The position numbers were made by a program, and so were the translations under genes. This document shows, piece after piece, positions 36,399 to 44,422 of a stretch of 64,000 bases of DNA. Source of the stretch: an uncultured Cytophagales bacterium (GTDB lineage: Bacteria; Bacteroidota; Bacteroidia; Cytophagales; 172606-1); the NCBI GenBank assembly GCA_902805615.1, contig CADCTQ010000001.1, positions 1 through 64,000 on the forward strand. The letters are read 5' to 3'. The notes beneath the pieces are model-generated. The model was not told the DNA's origin. It did not search any database and saw only the letters and a program-made list of their open reading frames with translations. Numbering within the stretch: the stretch's first letter is position 1; each line of letters starts with the position of its first letter.

Positions 36399-36950
36399 CT
36401 ACGCTCCTTTGACGAGTTGTACCTCAGCGTGCAGCCGAATCTCGTCGCTGACTACCACACTGCCGGCCTCGGTCACTGCATCCCAGGTTAGGCCGAATGC
36501 CTTGCGGCTGATCTTGCCATCGATGGTAAAGCCCGCTTTGGTCTGCCCGTACGGGTCCACCACCGTGCCTGCGTAATCCACCCGCACCGTCACCGGCCGG
36601 GTGACGTCGCGGATGGTGAGGTCGCCGTGCAGCTGATAGTCGTCACCCGACTTTTCGAATTTTCGGCCCGTGAACGTGAGTTGGGCGTGGGTGGCTGCAT
36701 CGAAGAAGTCGGGCGACTTGAGGTGGGTATCCCTTTGCGCGTTATTGGTGTTGACTGAGTCAATGTCGGCCGTGAACCGAATGTGAGAAGCCTTCGTAAA
36801 GTCCTCCCCTTCTGTTTCCACTTCAAGGCTGTAGCGGGTAAAATAGCCGGTCACCGTAGTAATCATCAGGTGTTTTACTTTGAATTGAATTTCACTGTGG
36901 GCCGGGTCAACGGTCCACTTGCTGGTGGTCATTTTTTCTGTAGTGATCAT
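36399..36950 (-). CDS. YceI-family lipocalin-like protein
   Basis: 183 residues without a signal peptide. Typical YceI: WTVDPAHSEIQFKVKHLMITTVTGYF at the start, the SVNTNNAQRDTHLKSPDFFDAATHAQLTF block, and DLTIRDVTRPVTVRVDYAG. It forms a beta-barrel that binds isoprenoid or other lipid-like ligands. Its ATG overlaps the stop of a 64-codon frame upstream in an ATGA. The 3' end abuts a transposase fragment, yet the reading frame looks complete. Confidence 0.92.
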   Translation of the reverse strand: MITTEKMTTSKWTVDPAHSEIQFKVKHLMITTVTGYFTRYSLEVETEGEDFTKASHIRFTADIDSVNTNNAQRDTHLKSPDFFDAATHAQLTFTGRKFEKSGDDYQLHGDLTIRDVTRPVTVRVDYAGTVVDPYGQTKAGFTIDGKISRKAFGLTWDAVTEAGSVVVSDEIRLHAEVQLVKGA

Positions 36951-37141
36951 GTTGATTGGGTGAATTGGGTTAAAACATTGTAAAATGTAAAGTACAGGCG
37001 GGTACAGCCGGCATTCGCAGCGGGCCGCAGGGCAGTGGCAATCTCCCCGCAGGAGCAGGCATCGGCGTTTCCCGCGAGGGCCAGGTCTACCTGCGTGAAG
37101 TCCCGGAGGGCTTGCGGCGGATCAGATTGTAGCGTTGTCAT
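36947..37141 (-). CDS. Possible small protein coupled to YceI
   Basis: A 64-residue frame from ATG 37141 (MTTLQSDPPQALRDFTQVDL..ADACSCGE). No recognised family. Its TGA overlaps the YceI ATG by four bases (ATGA), a pattern of real coupled genes, but it could be chance. If it is real, a short cysteine-containing protein sits ahead of YceI. Confidence 0.3.
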   Translation of the reverse strand: MTTLQSDPPQALRDFTQVDLALAGNADACSCGEIATALRPAANAGCTRLYFTFYNVLTQFTQST

Positions 37142-37584
37142 GGCCAAAGAAGTAAGGAGAGCGATTAGAAAGCGGCTGTGGAAAAACCGGGGCAGCAGCC
37201 TTACGGGTCTACTGCAACGGTGCCTGGCGGGGTGTATTCAAACGCCGTACTTGCGGAGTGCCCGGTACATCATTATTTCTAAAAAGGGCAGCAGGGCAAA
37301 AAAAATGCACTTTTGCAGGTAACGCCATCCTGGCATCAACCTCGTCGTCGATTCGGATGTACTACGCGGGCGCGGAGTTTATCCGACTCAATGGAGGTCA
37401 TTCCGGGTTTTGGTACAATTGCGTTGATTAACAGGCCGGCAGGTTGGCAGTTCAGACCCGCAGGGCACGGGTTGCAAGAATGAACCTCTAGCCGCACGGT
37501 CACAGGTTAGCTGACCTATTGTTGAGAGTCAGCCGGCTTGCAAAAGGGCAGCGCGACCCCCGGGAAAATGTATGCTGATCACAT
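37142..37584. other. No gene
   Basis: About 440 nt without a convincing frame; a 95-codon plus-strand frame at 37035-37322 is basic, lacks family features and overlaps the YceI leader antisense. Imperfect hairpins lie near 37507-37540. Nothing else is seen. Confidence 0.3.
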
Positions 37585-37641
37585 AAAAAGAGTGTCCGTC
37601 TGAAGGATAGTCTTTGGGTTAACTTCCTTACAAACGGACAC
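37585..37641 (-). terminator. Rho-independent terminator of the amidase gene
   Basis: GTGTCCGT (37641-37634) pairs with ACGGACAC (37599-37592), extended inward by AAGGA/TCCTT with small internal loops. On the minus strand the stem is followed by TCTTTTT (to 37585). It lies 45 nt after the amidase stop. Confidence 0.7.
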
Positions 37642-37685
37642 CGTGCACGGGAGCATATCCGGATGGAAACCGGCCGGCCTTCGCC

Positions 37686-39254
37686 TTACGTGCCCAGGGG
37701 CCGCTCGCGGCACGCCTGGTAGCTGTCGCGCCACGGCCGCAGCCGCTCAAAGGCGGCGCTTGCCGCCAGCACCTCGGCGTCGGCGTAGCGCCGGCCAATG
37801 ATCTGCATGCCCACCGGTAGTCCTTCCGGCGAGAGGCCCGCCGGAATCGAGGCGGCCGGGTGGCCCGAGAAGTTGAGGAAATACGTCAGGCACCAGCCGA
37901 TCAGCGGGTCGATCTCCTCGCCATTGATACTGCGCGGCCCCACCGTGTTGCCGTCGGCGGCATTGTCCACCGGCAGGCAGGCAAGCGTGGGCGAGATCAG
38001 CAGATCGTACGAATTGAGTACGCCCTGGATGGCGTCGTAGACCTCCGTACGCACGTCCTGGTCGCGGTAGAAATCCAACGCCGACATGCGGCGGCCCTGC
38101 TCAACCCAGTACAGGTACTCGGGCGGGAAGTCGTCGCGGTGGTCGCCCAGCAGGTCCAGCCCGCCCCGCTTGAAGTTGTCTAACGCGTGCAGGTTGATGA
38201 GCATGTAGAGCCGCGACCACACGTCGCTGATTTCCCTGCCCGGACGGGTGATGCCCAGTTTGACCTCCTCCACGTGCGCGCCGGCCTCCTCGAAGGCCCG
38301 CACCGCCCGGCTTACCACCTCCGACACGCCGCGCTCGACGGGGAACACGTCGAAGCCGGGGCTGTAGGCGATGCGCAGGCCGCGGACCGGGCGGCGCGTA
38401 GCCGCCAGGTAATCAGTGGTCGGATTCTGCAGGCTGAAGGGGTCGCGCGGGTCGTAGCCGGCCAGGGCGGTGAGCGCCAGGGCGGCGTCCTCCACGGTGC
38501 GGGTGATGGGCCCCTCAAAGAGGAATGGGGAGTCGGCGTTGCCGAAGGCATTGGGACGCGTCAGGAAGGGCACCCGCCCGAAGGAGGCTTTGTAGCCGTA
38601 CACACCGCACCAGGAAGAGGGGATACGAATGGAACCGCCCGCATCGGTACCCTCGGCCAGCGGCAAAAGGCCGTCGGCCACTGCCGCCGCACTGCCACCC
38701 GAGGAGCCGCCCGAGTTCTTGGCCAGGTTGAACGGGTTGCGCGTGGCCCCGAACAGGTAGTTGTCGCAGGTGCCGCGGAAGCCCATGAGCGAACTGTTGG
38801 TTTTGCCCAAAAGGATGGCCCCGGCGCGCTCCATGCGTTCGGCGTAGGGGCAGTAGGAGTTGGCAAGGTTGTTTTTGAGCGCGCGGATGCCCCCCAGCGT
38901 AGAGGGCCAGCCCGGTTTGAAGTCGAACAGGTCTTTGATGGCCGTGGGCACGCCGTGCAGCGGTCCCAGGTCGGTCCCGCGCATGAGGGCATCTTCGGCG
39001 GCTTTGGCCGCGCGGCGGGCGTCGTCTAAGCCCAGGTAGACCAGGGCGTTGAGGCTCGGGTTGCGGGCCTCGATGCGGGCGATGAATGCCTCGACGACCT
39101 CTACCGGTGAGAGGTCGCGCCGGCGGATGCGGGCGGCCAGTTCGTAGGCCGACGCGTAGGCGAGTTCGTCCGAAAGGGCGGACGGCCCCGGTACGAGTTC
39201 AATTTGATCGGACTCACGTTTGCCGCCGAATCCTTGGTTGATGGGTGTTGCCAT
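37686..39254 (-). CDS. Amidase-signature-family amidohydrolase
   Basis: 522 residues from ATG 39254. Ser-Ser-Lys triad: Lys in GVPTAIKDLFD, cis-Ser and nucleophile Ser in the Gly/Ser-rich stretch AKNSGGSSGGSAAAVADGLLPLAEGTDAGGSIRIPSS. The C-terminal SGHPAASIPAGLSPEGLPVGMQIIG is typical. It hydrolyses carboxamides; the substrate is unknown. It is cytoplasmic, with no leader. It is not in an operon with gatB or gatC, so a catabolic amidase is more likely than GatA. A good terminator follows. Confidence 0.92.
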   Translation of the reverse strand: MATPINQGFGGKRESDQIELVPGPSALSDELAYASAYELAARIRRRDLSPVEVVEAFIARIEARNPSLNALVYLGLDDARRAAKAAEDALMRGTDLGPLHGVPTAIKDLFDFKPGWPSTLGGIRALKNNLANSYCPYAERMERAGAILLGKTNSSLMGFRGTCDNYLFGATRNPFNLAKNSGGSSGGSAAAVADGLLPLAEGTDAGGSIRIPSSWCGVYGYKASFGRVPFLTRPNAFGNADSPFLFEGPITRTVEDAALALTALAGYDPRDPFSLQNPTTDYLAATRRPVRGLRIAYSPGFDVFPVERGVSEVVSRAVRAFEEAGAHVEEVKLGITRPGREISDVWSRLYMLINLHALDNFKRGGLDLLGDHRDDFPPEYLYWVEQGRRMSALDFYRDQDVRTEVYDAIQGVLNSYDLLISPTLACLPVDNAADGNTVGPRSINGEEIDPLIGWCLTYFLNFSGHPAASIPAGLSPEGLPVGMQIIGRRYADAEVLAASAAFERLRPWRDSYQACRERPLGT

Positions 39255-39614
39255 GCGTAGTAGGGGAAAAGAGTGAATAAAGCAGTACCTGCCGGGGGTT
39301 GGGGGCCAAATAGGGTACCAAGCCGGGGGCAAGCCCGGCAAAGAGGATGATATTCGGATAAATTATTTATAGACAGGCCGTTAGGGAGGAATGCAGGCAC
39401 GTACGCAACCCAAAAACAACCGGAAGTTGCTCCAACGCGGCGGAGTTTTCGTCATGCCACTCCACCAGGCAGTGCAAGCCCCCGACCCATCGGACCGGTT
39501 GGGGGGGCAGGAAAAACGTACGGGGTTGCGCCCGGTGCGGAGGCCAGCACAATCAAGTGGCCTCCGGAAGGAGTAGCAGGAACTGGTGCGCAGAGCAGGG
39601 GGAGGCAGACGGGA
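39255..39614. other. No gene
   Basis: 360 nt upstream of the amidase. No coding frame with recognisable content. It probably holds the amidase promoter; no clear TAnnTTTG box was seen. Confidence 0.3.
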
Positions 39615-40010
39615 CTACCCGGCCTGGGCCACCGGGGCCAAGACCGGGTTGAGTTGTTCCGCTTCGAACACCAGGGAAATGGACAGGCCGGGCGGACTGG
39701 TGATGACCAGTTCGCCGCCCAACTGCCCGCTGAAGCCGTGCAGGAGCGTCATGCCCCGCGAACGGCTCCGGGAAGGATCGTAGTTAGCCGGCAGGCCCAC
39801 GCCGTTGTCGGCAATGGTGAGTTGGCAAGTCCTTGCCGCCGGCCGGCGCAGGCTCAAACACACCGTGCCGGGGCGGCCGTCGGGGAAGGCGTACTTGAAG
39901 GCGTTGCTGAGGGCTTCGTTGATGATGCGCCCCGGCGGAACGGCCTGGGAGTTGAGCAAACTCATGACCACTTGCAGGTTGTGCCCGCCCTTGCGCCCGG
40001 ACCGGGTGGC
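39615..40010 (-). pseudogene. HisKA_2 histidine-kinase remnant with internal deletion
   Basis: The frame reads [16 protein letters not shown], then jumps straight to [34 protein letters not shown] and [19 protein letters not shown]. Compared with the full-length kinase at 42796-43896, which has the same blocks in the same order, the whole N-terminus (sensor, membrane helix, phospho-acceptor His) and about 95 residues between LLNSQA and INEA are gone. What remains is mostly the ATPase lobe. It starts directly after the stop of the SnoaL-like gene. Not functional as a kinase. Confidence 0.8.
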
Positions 40011-40012
40011 GG

Positions 40013-40450
40013 CTAGTCGAAGAAGGCCTTGCTTACCGCCCAGGTGTCTTCGTACAGATCCAGTTTAACGATCCGGTCGCCGTCCACGGCCAGGTGCATG
40101 GCCACCGGGGTGGTGAAGGACCGGCCGGTGCTGGCGACCGTATGGGTGAAAGTGCCCAGCATGACGGCGTCGTTGCCCGACACGATCAGCTTTTCGACGC
40201 TGGCCGTGCTCTTGCCCGGTACGAAATGGGGCCACATGGTGCGGAAATAACCCGCTACTTCACTGCGGCGCGAACGGCGGCCGATCCAGGGCAGGGCCGT
40301 ATCCCCGGGCACGTACCAGTCAATCGCTTCGGCGAAGTGTTCGGCCATGCCGTCGGGGTCGCCGGCGGCCAGCCGTTCGAAAAAGCCCGTTACAATCTCT
40401 TCGGTGCGCGCCGATGCTTTAGCCAGGGCAGGCAAGGTGTTTTGTTCCAT
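40013..40450 (-). CDS. SnoaL-like (NTF2 fold) protein
   Basis: 145 residues from ATG 40450. [34 protein letters not shown] and [16 protein letters not shown] are typical of the SnoaL/ketosteroid-isomerase-like fold (cone-shaped alpha+beta barrel), closing [17 protein letters not shown]. These small proteins are isomerases, cyclases or binding proteins; the activity here is unknown. It is third in a row after an SDR and another SnoaL-like gene, 59 nt behind the latter. Confidence 0.8.
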   Translation of the reverse strand: MEQNTLPALAKASARTEEIVTGFFERLAAGDPDGMAEHFAEAIDWYVPGDTALPWIGRRSRRSEVAGYFRTMWPHFVPGKSTASVEKLIVSGNDAVMLGTFTHTVASTGRSFTTPVAMHLAVDGDRIVKLDLYEDTWAVSKAFFD

Positions 40451-40509
40451 GATTTGGACGGTTTTGTTTTTTCTGGTGATAATCACTGGTTGCAAAAGGA
40501 GGCGGCCCG

Positions 40510-40977
40510 TCAGGCCGGTACCTGCCCGGCAGGCCAGGGCGTATAATCGAGTTTGAGGCGTTCCAGCCGGTACCCGGTGATGCGCCACTCCCCGGCGGTG
40601 GTTTTTCGGTAATGTTCATGGTAATAGCCAAAGCCGTGGATGACGGCCGAGGGCGAATGCACCGGGTCGGAAAAGGTGACGATGTCCTCCACCGCCCAGA
40701 TGGCCCGCGCCGTGGTGGGCGTCAGCAGTTCAATCTCGTGGTGCTTGACCTGGTGCACCGACTGGGCCGGGTCGAAGTAGGCCGGCAGTTGGCGCATGAG
40801 TTCGTCGCGGCCTTCTACTTTCATCTGCAACTTGCCCGCCGTGTCGTAAAACGCTACCACCACGTCTTCCGACAGCAACCGGCCGAAAGCCTCCCACTGC
40901 TTGGTGTCCAGGAAACGGCAATAACGCGCCTTCAGGGTCCGGATCTTTTCGATGTCAGCCTGCACTTGATCAGTCAT
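40510..40977 (-). CDS. SnoaL-like (SnoaL_4 type) nuclear-transport-factor-2 fold protein
   Basis: 155 residues from ATG 40977. DIEKIRTLKARYCRFLDTKQWEAFGRLLSEDVVVAFYD is the typical opening of SnoaL_4 dehydratase/hydroxylase-subunit-like proteins. The block HHEIELLTPTTARAIWAVEDIV and the YHEHYRKTTAGEWRITGYRLERL tail follow. It starts 14 nt after the SDR stop, so the two are surely cotranscribed and may act on the same substrate. Confidence 0.83.
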   Translation of the reverse strand: MTDQVQADIEKIRTLKARYCRFLDTKQWEAFGRLLSEDVVVAFYDTAGKLQMKVEGRDELMRQLPAYFDPAQSVHQVKHHEIELLTPTTARAIWAVEDIVTFSDPVHSPSAVIHGFGYYHEHYRKTTAGEWRITGYRLERLKLDYTPWPAGQVPA

Positions 40978-40991
40978 AACGGTTCGTTGGG

Positions 40992-41849
40992 TTAAGCGGT
41001 GTATTTGGCCAGCCACCGGGCCTTGATCTCGGCGCGGGCGTTGATGAACTCCACGTCGGTGCCTTCGGCCACTGCATCGAGCGGGTAGCGCAGCGGGCGG
41101 GTGCCGTCGGGCAGGTTCACCAGGGCCAGTACGCCGTCGGCAACCGTCTGCGGGTTCATGTTGAAGGACGCGATTTTGCCGAACAGGCCCGCCCCGAAGG
41201 CCTGGAACTTCTCGGTTGCCGCACTGCCGTACTCGGCGGCAACGTCATCCCGGTCGGCATTGGCGCCGGTTTTACTTCCGTTGGTTCCCTCGGTAGGATA
41301 TACCCCCGACTGGATGGTTACATTCTCAATGTTGTAGTCGCGCAACTCCTCCTGGATGCCTTCGGTAATGGTTTCCACGGAGAACTTGGAGGCCAGGTAG
41401 GGCGCCATGAAGGGCAATGCGTGCCCGGAGGCGCCGGTGGAAAGGTTGATGATGAGGCCCTTTCCGGCTTTGCGCATGGCCGGCAGCACCGCCTGGTAGG
41501 TGCGCAGCACCCCGTAGAAGTTCACCTCGAAGAGCTGGCGTACCTGCTCCAGCGAGTAGGCTTCCACCAGGCCGAAACCTGATATGCCGGCGTTGTTGAC
41601 CAGTACGTCAATGCGCCCGTGCTTTTGCAGGACCTGGTCCACGGCCCCCTGCACCGACTCGTCGCTGGTGACGTCCAGCTCGGCTACTTCCACATTGGGC
41701 AGGGCGGCCAGTTCGCGGGCTACGGCGGCGTTCTTGCCCGTCGTGCCCCGCATGGCGGCAACGACCGTGTTGCCGGCGGCCGATAGGGTGATGGTCATCA
41801 GTTTGCCGAAGCCGGTGCTGGTGCCCGTAATGAAAATGATCTTAGACAT
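40992..41849 (-). CDS. Short-chain dehydrogenase/reductase
   Basis: 285 residues. Classical SDR: the cofactor motif ITGTSTGFGKLM (TGxxxGxG), AELDVTSDE for the adenine pocket, VLVNNAGISGFG, the catalytic Ser in NLSTGASG, and YLASKFSVE as the YxxxK. NADPH-dependent oxidoreductase; substrate unknown. First gene of a three-gene operon with two SnoaL-like proteins. Confidence 0.93.
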   Translation of the reverse strand: MSKIIFITGTSTGFGKLMTITLSAAGNTVVAAMRGTTGKNAAVARELAALPNVEVAELDVTSDESVQGAVDQVLQKHGRIDVLVNNAGISGFGLVEAYSLEQVRQLFEVNFYGVLRTYQAVLPAMRKAGKGLIINLSTGASGHALPFMAPYLASKFSVETITEGIQEELRDYNIENVTIQSGVYPTEGTNGSKTGANADRDDVAAEYGSAATEKFQAFGAGLFGKIASFNMNPQTVADGVLALVNLPDGTRPLRYPLDAVAEGTDVEFINARAEIKARWLAKYTA

Positions 41850-41940
41850 GGTTTTACTCGGTTTTACTCATTATTGATTGTCAAATGACGGATGAATCAG
41901 ATTTTACTTCGGGATGGGCTTTTTCGTAGGTCAGCCCTTT

Positions 41941-42089
41941 GGTAGTGGTAAAATCGGAACTGGTCACCTAACATGACACCTTTGGGCAAAACTGGTAGAC
42001 AAGCTATGATTGCAGTGATCAGGACCTGCCATCCGGCTTTTAATCGTCCGCTACAATCCTGCCGTATCAGTTCGGTTTTTACCACTACC
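41941..42089 (+). mobile_element. 149-bp MITE, copy A
   Basis: Begins GGTAGTGGTAAAATCGG and ends with the inverse (..TTTTTACCACTACC); the imperfect inverted ends are about 21 bp. The interior has no gene. A second copy lies at 56308-56456 in opposite orientation, also 149 bp, with about 95% identity by eye (eight differences). No certain target duplication is seen at this copy. It sits between the SDR and the alkene-reductase remnant. Confidence 0.8.
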
Positions 42090-42251
42090 CGGGGGCCATT
42101 CTGATGCCAGCGGGCACCTTGCTTCATTTTTTGTCGCAGTCAACTGGATAACAGGCGCTTGTGATTGTGCCGGCCCGGCGGAGGCTGGCCTACCCCTCCG
42201 TGCGGCAGTAGTTTTCCCCGAACCTCCGTTCCGGCGGAGGCCATTGCCGGC

Positions 42252-42417
42252 TCAGGCCGGCTGGGGAAAAACCACGGGGCCGGGGATCGTTTTGCTGCCC
42301 GTGACGGGCAAACCGACGGGGGCCAGTGCCGGGTAATCGGTATACCCGTTTTCGTCGCCCGTAAAGCCCTCCCAGTTGCACAGGCTGGAGCAACGGTTGG
42401 TTCGTTTGCATGGTCAT
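42252..42417 (-). pseudogene. Old-yellow-enzyme (NemA-like alkene reductase) remnant, middle deleted
   Basis: ATG 42417 gives MTMQTNQPLLQPVQLG, the exact style of an alkene reductase start. A shifted frame then gives EGFTGDENGYTDYPALAPV and a short tail to TGA at 42252; GYTDYP is the hallmark near the end of these FMN enzymes. Some 320 central residues are missing. The upstream promoter and operator appear intact, so a short transcript is probably still made. Confidence 0.7.
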
Positions 42418-42469
42418 TGGCTTTTGATTGATCGGAAAAACGAGCACTTTCACTTGCGAATTACAAGTA

Positions 42470-42501
42470 CAAAGGTATCTCATTTAACTTGCATCATGCA
42501 A
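42470..42501 (-). promoter_or_regulatory. Bacteroidota promoter of the alkene-reductase remnant
   Basis: TACCTTTG (42477-42470) is a perfect TAnnTTTG box. TTG (42501-42499) lies 21 nt upstream as the -33 element. Transcription would start near 42463, about 45 nt before the ATG. Confidence 0.6.
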
Positions 42502-42502
42502 G
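42488..42502. promoter_or_regulatory. Palindromic operator over the -33 box
   Basis: CTTGCAT-C-ATGCAAG is a perfect inverted repeat (7-bp arms, one-base centre) placed exactly on the -33 element. A related CTTGCGAATTACAAG lies at 42453-42467. This is the usual layout for a repressor of the MarR/HxlR type that controls such reductases; no regulator of that kind is in the window. Confidence 0.5.
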
Positions 42503-42795
42503 CATATTTCCGATTATTTTTATAAACCTGACACCATACCGGTCAGGCTGCCCGGTCAACTTTACACCGGACGTATTGGGGGATACATGGAGCTTGTTCA
42601 CTCTCAGGGACGTGCCGTGCAATGTCACGACTTCCTGCGGCGCGTTTCCGGGATCGGAGGAAAAGATTGCCACCAATAGCCTGGCCGGACGGACGGGCCG
42701 GAAGCACAGAAATGGGTATCAAAGGAAGTGGCAGAATCAAAAAATACCGGCAGATCGCCCGGGAAACGGTGGGGCAACGGGCAGCAGCCAGCCAG

Positions 42796-43896
42796 TTACC
42801 GGGCGTAGACCGGGCTCAGTTGCTCCTCGGCAAACACTAAGCTGAAGTTTAATCCCTGCCGGCTGGTGATGGTGAGTTCGCCGCCCAACTGGCCGGAAAA
42901 GCCGTGCAAAAGCGTCATGCCCAGGGAGGGACTCTGCGAGGGGTCGTAATGGGCCGGTAAGCCTACCCCGTTGTCGGCAATGGTAAGCTGGTAAGTCGTT
43001 TTCGCCAGCCGGTGCAGCGAGAGGCGTACCGTGCCGGGGCGGCCATCCGGGAAGGCGTACTTGAAGGCGTTGGTGATGACCTCGTTGATGATGAGCCCTA
43101 AGGGCAGGGCTTGGGTAACGTCCAGTTCGATGGGTTCTACCTGCAGCTCAAAACGCACCGTGTGGTGCAGGCAGTAGGACTGGTGCAGGTAGGCCACTAC
43201 TTCTTCGATGTAGTCACGCATGGGGATGCGGGCCACCCCTTCTGACTGGTAGAGCTTCTGGTGAATGAGTGAGATGGCCCGTACCCGGTGCTGACTCTCC
43301 CGGATGGCAGAAAGGGCCACCTTATCCTCCAGGAAATCAGCCTGCGAGTTCAAAAGGCTCATCACTACCTGCAGGTTGTTTTTCACCCGGTGGTGAATCT
43401 CTTTCAGCATGCACTCTTTCTCGGTCAGCAATTGCTGCAAGACCTGGTTCTTCTGCATGACCTCTTCGTACCTTTCCTGCAGTTTTTCGTAGGCAACCGG
43501 TAATTCAAGTTGCTGAGCATCACCTGTTCGTGACTGCTCTTTCAATGATTGTTTATTGTGCCATGCGGAAACAAAGCGAACGTAGAGAAAACGCAGGAAA
43601 ACGACCAGGAAGACGGGGCTGCCGATGCCCGTAATGCTTAACATTTTTTCTGTAAGTGACCCACCCATCTGTAACGCACCAGGGTAAAACTGCCCAAGCA
43701 TGGGTGGTTCGTGCGTGGTTATACTTTGCAATCCGGATGGGTCAATTTGCAGGTTTTTCAAACTTGTGGGGAAAGAACTATTGTACGCATTGACGGCAGG
43801 CGCCATATCCTCACTCATCCGCACCTGGGTTACGTCGGGATTGGCGCCATGAATGCAATACTGCCGTGCAGATGAGTTCGGTTTGCAAGTTGTCAT
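42796..43896 (-). CDS. HisKA_2-type sensor histidine kinase
   Basis: About 366 residues from ATG 43896. A poorly conserved N-terminus (1-85); one membrane helix near 85-107 ([20 protein letters not shown]); a coiled coil ([20 protein letters not shown]); the HisKA_2 phospho-acceptor [14 protein letters not shown]; then an ATPase lobe with [23 protein letters not shown] and [14 protein letters not shown]. Related kinases usually carry TPR or GAF sensors before the membrane helix; here that part is missing or replaced. A broken paralogue lies at 39615-40010. Confidence 0.88.
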   Translation of the reverse strand: MTTCKPNSSARQYCIHGANPDVTQVRMSEDMAPAVNAYNSSFPTSLKNLQIDPSGLQSITTHEPPMLGQFYPGALQMGGSLTEKMLSITGIGSPVFLVVFLRFLYVRFVSAWHNKQSLKEQSRTGDAQQLELPVAYEKLQERYEEVMQKNQVLQQLLTEKECMLKEIHHRVKNNLQVVMSLLNSQADFLEDKVALSAIRESQHRVRAISLIHQKLYQSEGVARIPMRDYIEEVVAYLHQSYCLHHTVRFELQVEPIELDVTQALPLGLIINEVITNAFKYAFPDGRPGTVRLSLHRLAKTTYQLTIADNGVGLPAHYDPSQSPSLGMTLLHGFSGQLGGELTITSRQGLNFSLVFAEEQLSPVYAR

Positions 43897-44422
43897 AACT
43901 GTGGTAGAAATAGCCAATTACTTTACGTTATTGCTTCGATCATCTAAAGTCCGGATGCGTCCAACAAACCGACAGGCATTCGTCAGGTTTCATTTACTCA
44001 ATCGTTTCGTCAATTGATCAGTGCGTTGGCAAAGGCAAAAAAATTTTGCAGCCAGCACCCTAACCTTTTGAACCTCCGATTGAATACACAGTGGGTATAT
44101 AACTAAAAATGTGCCACCGGCCAAGGAGCTAACGGGCAGGTACTTACCCGGGGCAAGCCGCAAAAAAGGTCGCGATATTCCGCTGATTCGCAACGGGCTG
44201 GCGAAATATCGCGACACGGCATGTATAACTTCCCGTTGCTTGCCGGGAGCTTGAATTAAGTTCATTTAACCTCCCATAAACATCAATTTACAGGAGGCAA
44301 GTACACTGCCGGCAAATACTGACAACAGCCCGCAGCCTTGCTGGAAGTGTACGAGGTTAATAGAATTTTCCCGGCAACCCATACCGGGTTTGCAGCAGGC
44401 GTTGTAAAAATGACTACCTGAC
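43897..44422. other. Intergenic region between sigma-54 activator and kinase, no gene
   Basis: 526 nt. No coding frame with recognisable content. Contains the palindrome described at 44169-44215. No -24/-12 (GG..GC) promoter with correct spacing was found by eye. Confidence 0.35.
44169..44215. repeat. Inverted repeat GTCGCGATATT
   Basis: GTCGCGATATT at 44169-44179 and its perfect inverse at 44205-44215, 25 nt between. It sits in a long intergenic region next to a sigma-54 activator gene, so it may be an enhancer site for that activator or a small extragenic palindrome. No T-tract, so it is not a simple terminator. Confidence 0.45.

Noticed and set aside
42190-42483. A 97-codon basic frame including the alkene-reductase start
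   Set aside because: Only the first 16 residues after MTMQTN match the enzyme; the rest is the wrong frame after a deletion, so it is not a separate gene.
44030-44060. GG..GC strings resembling a sigma-54 promoter
   Set aside because: The spacing between GG and GC is about twice the required 10 nt.
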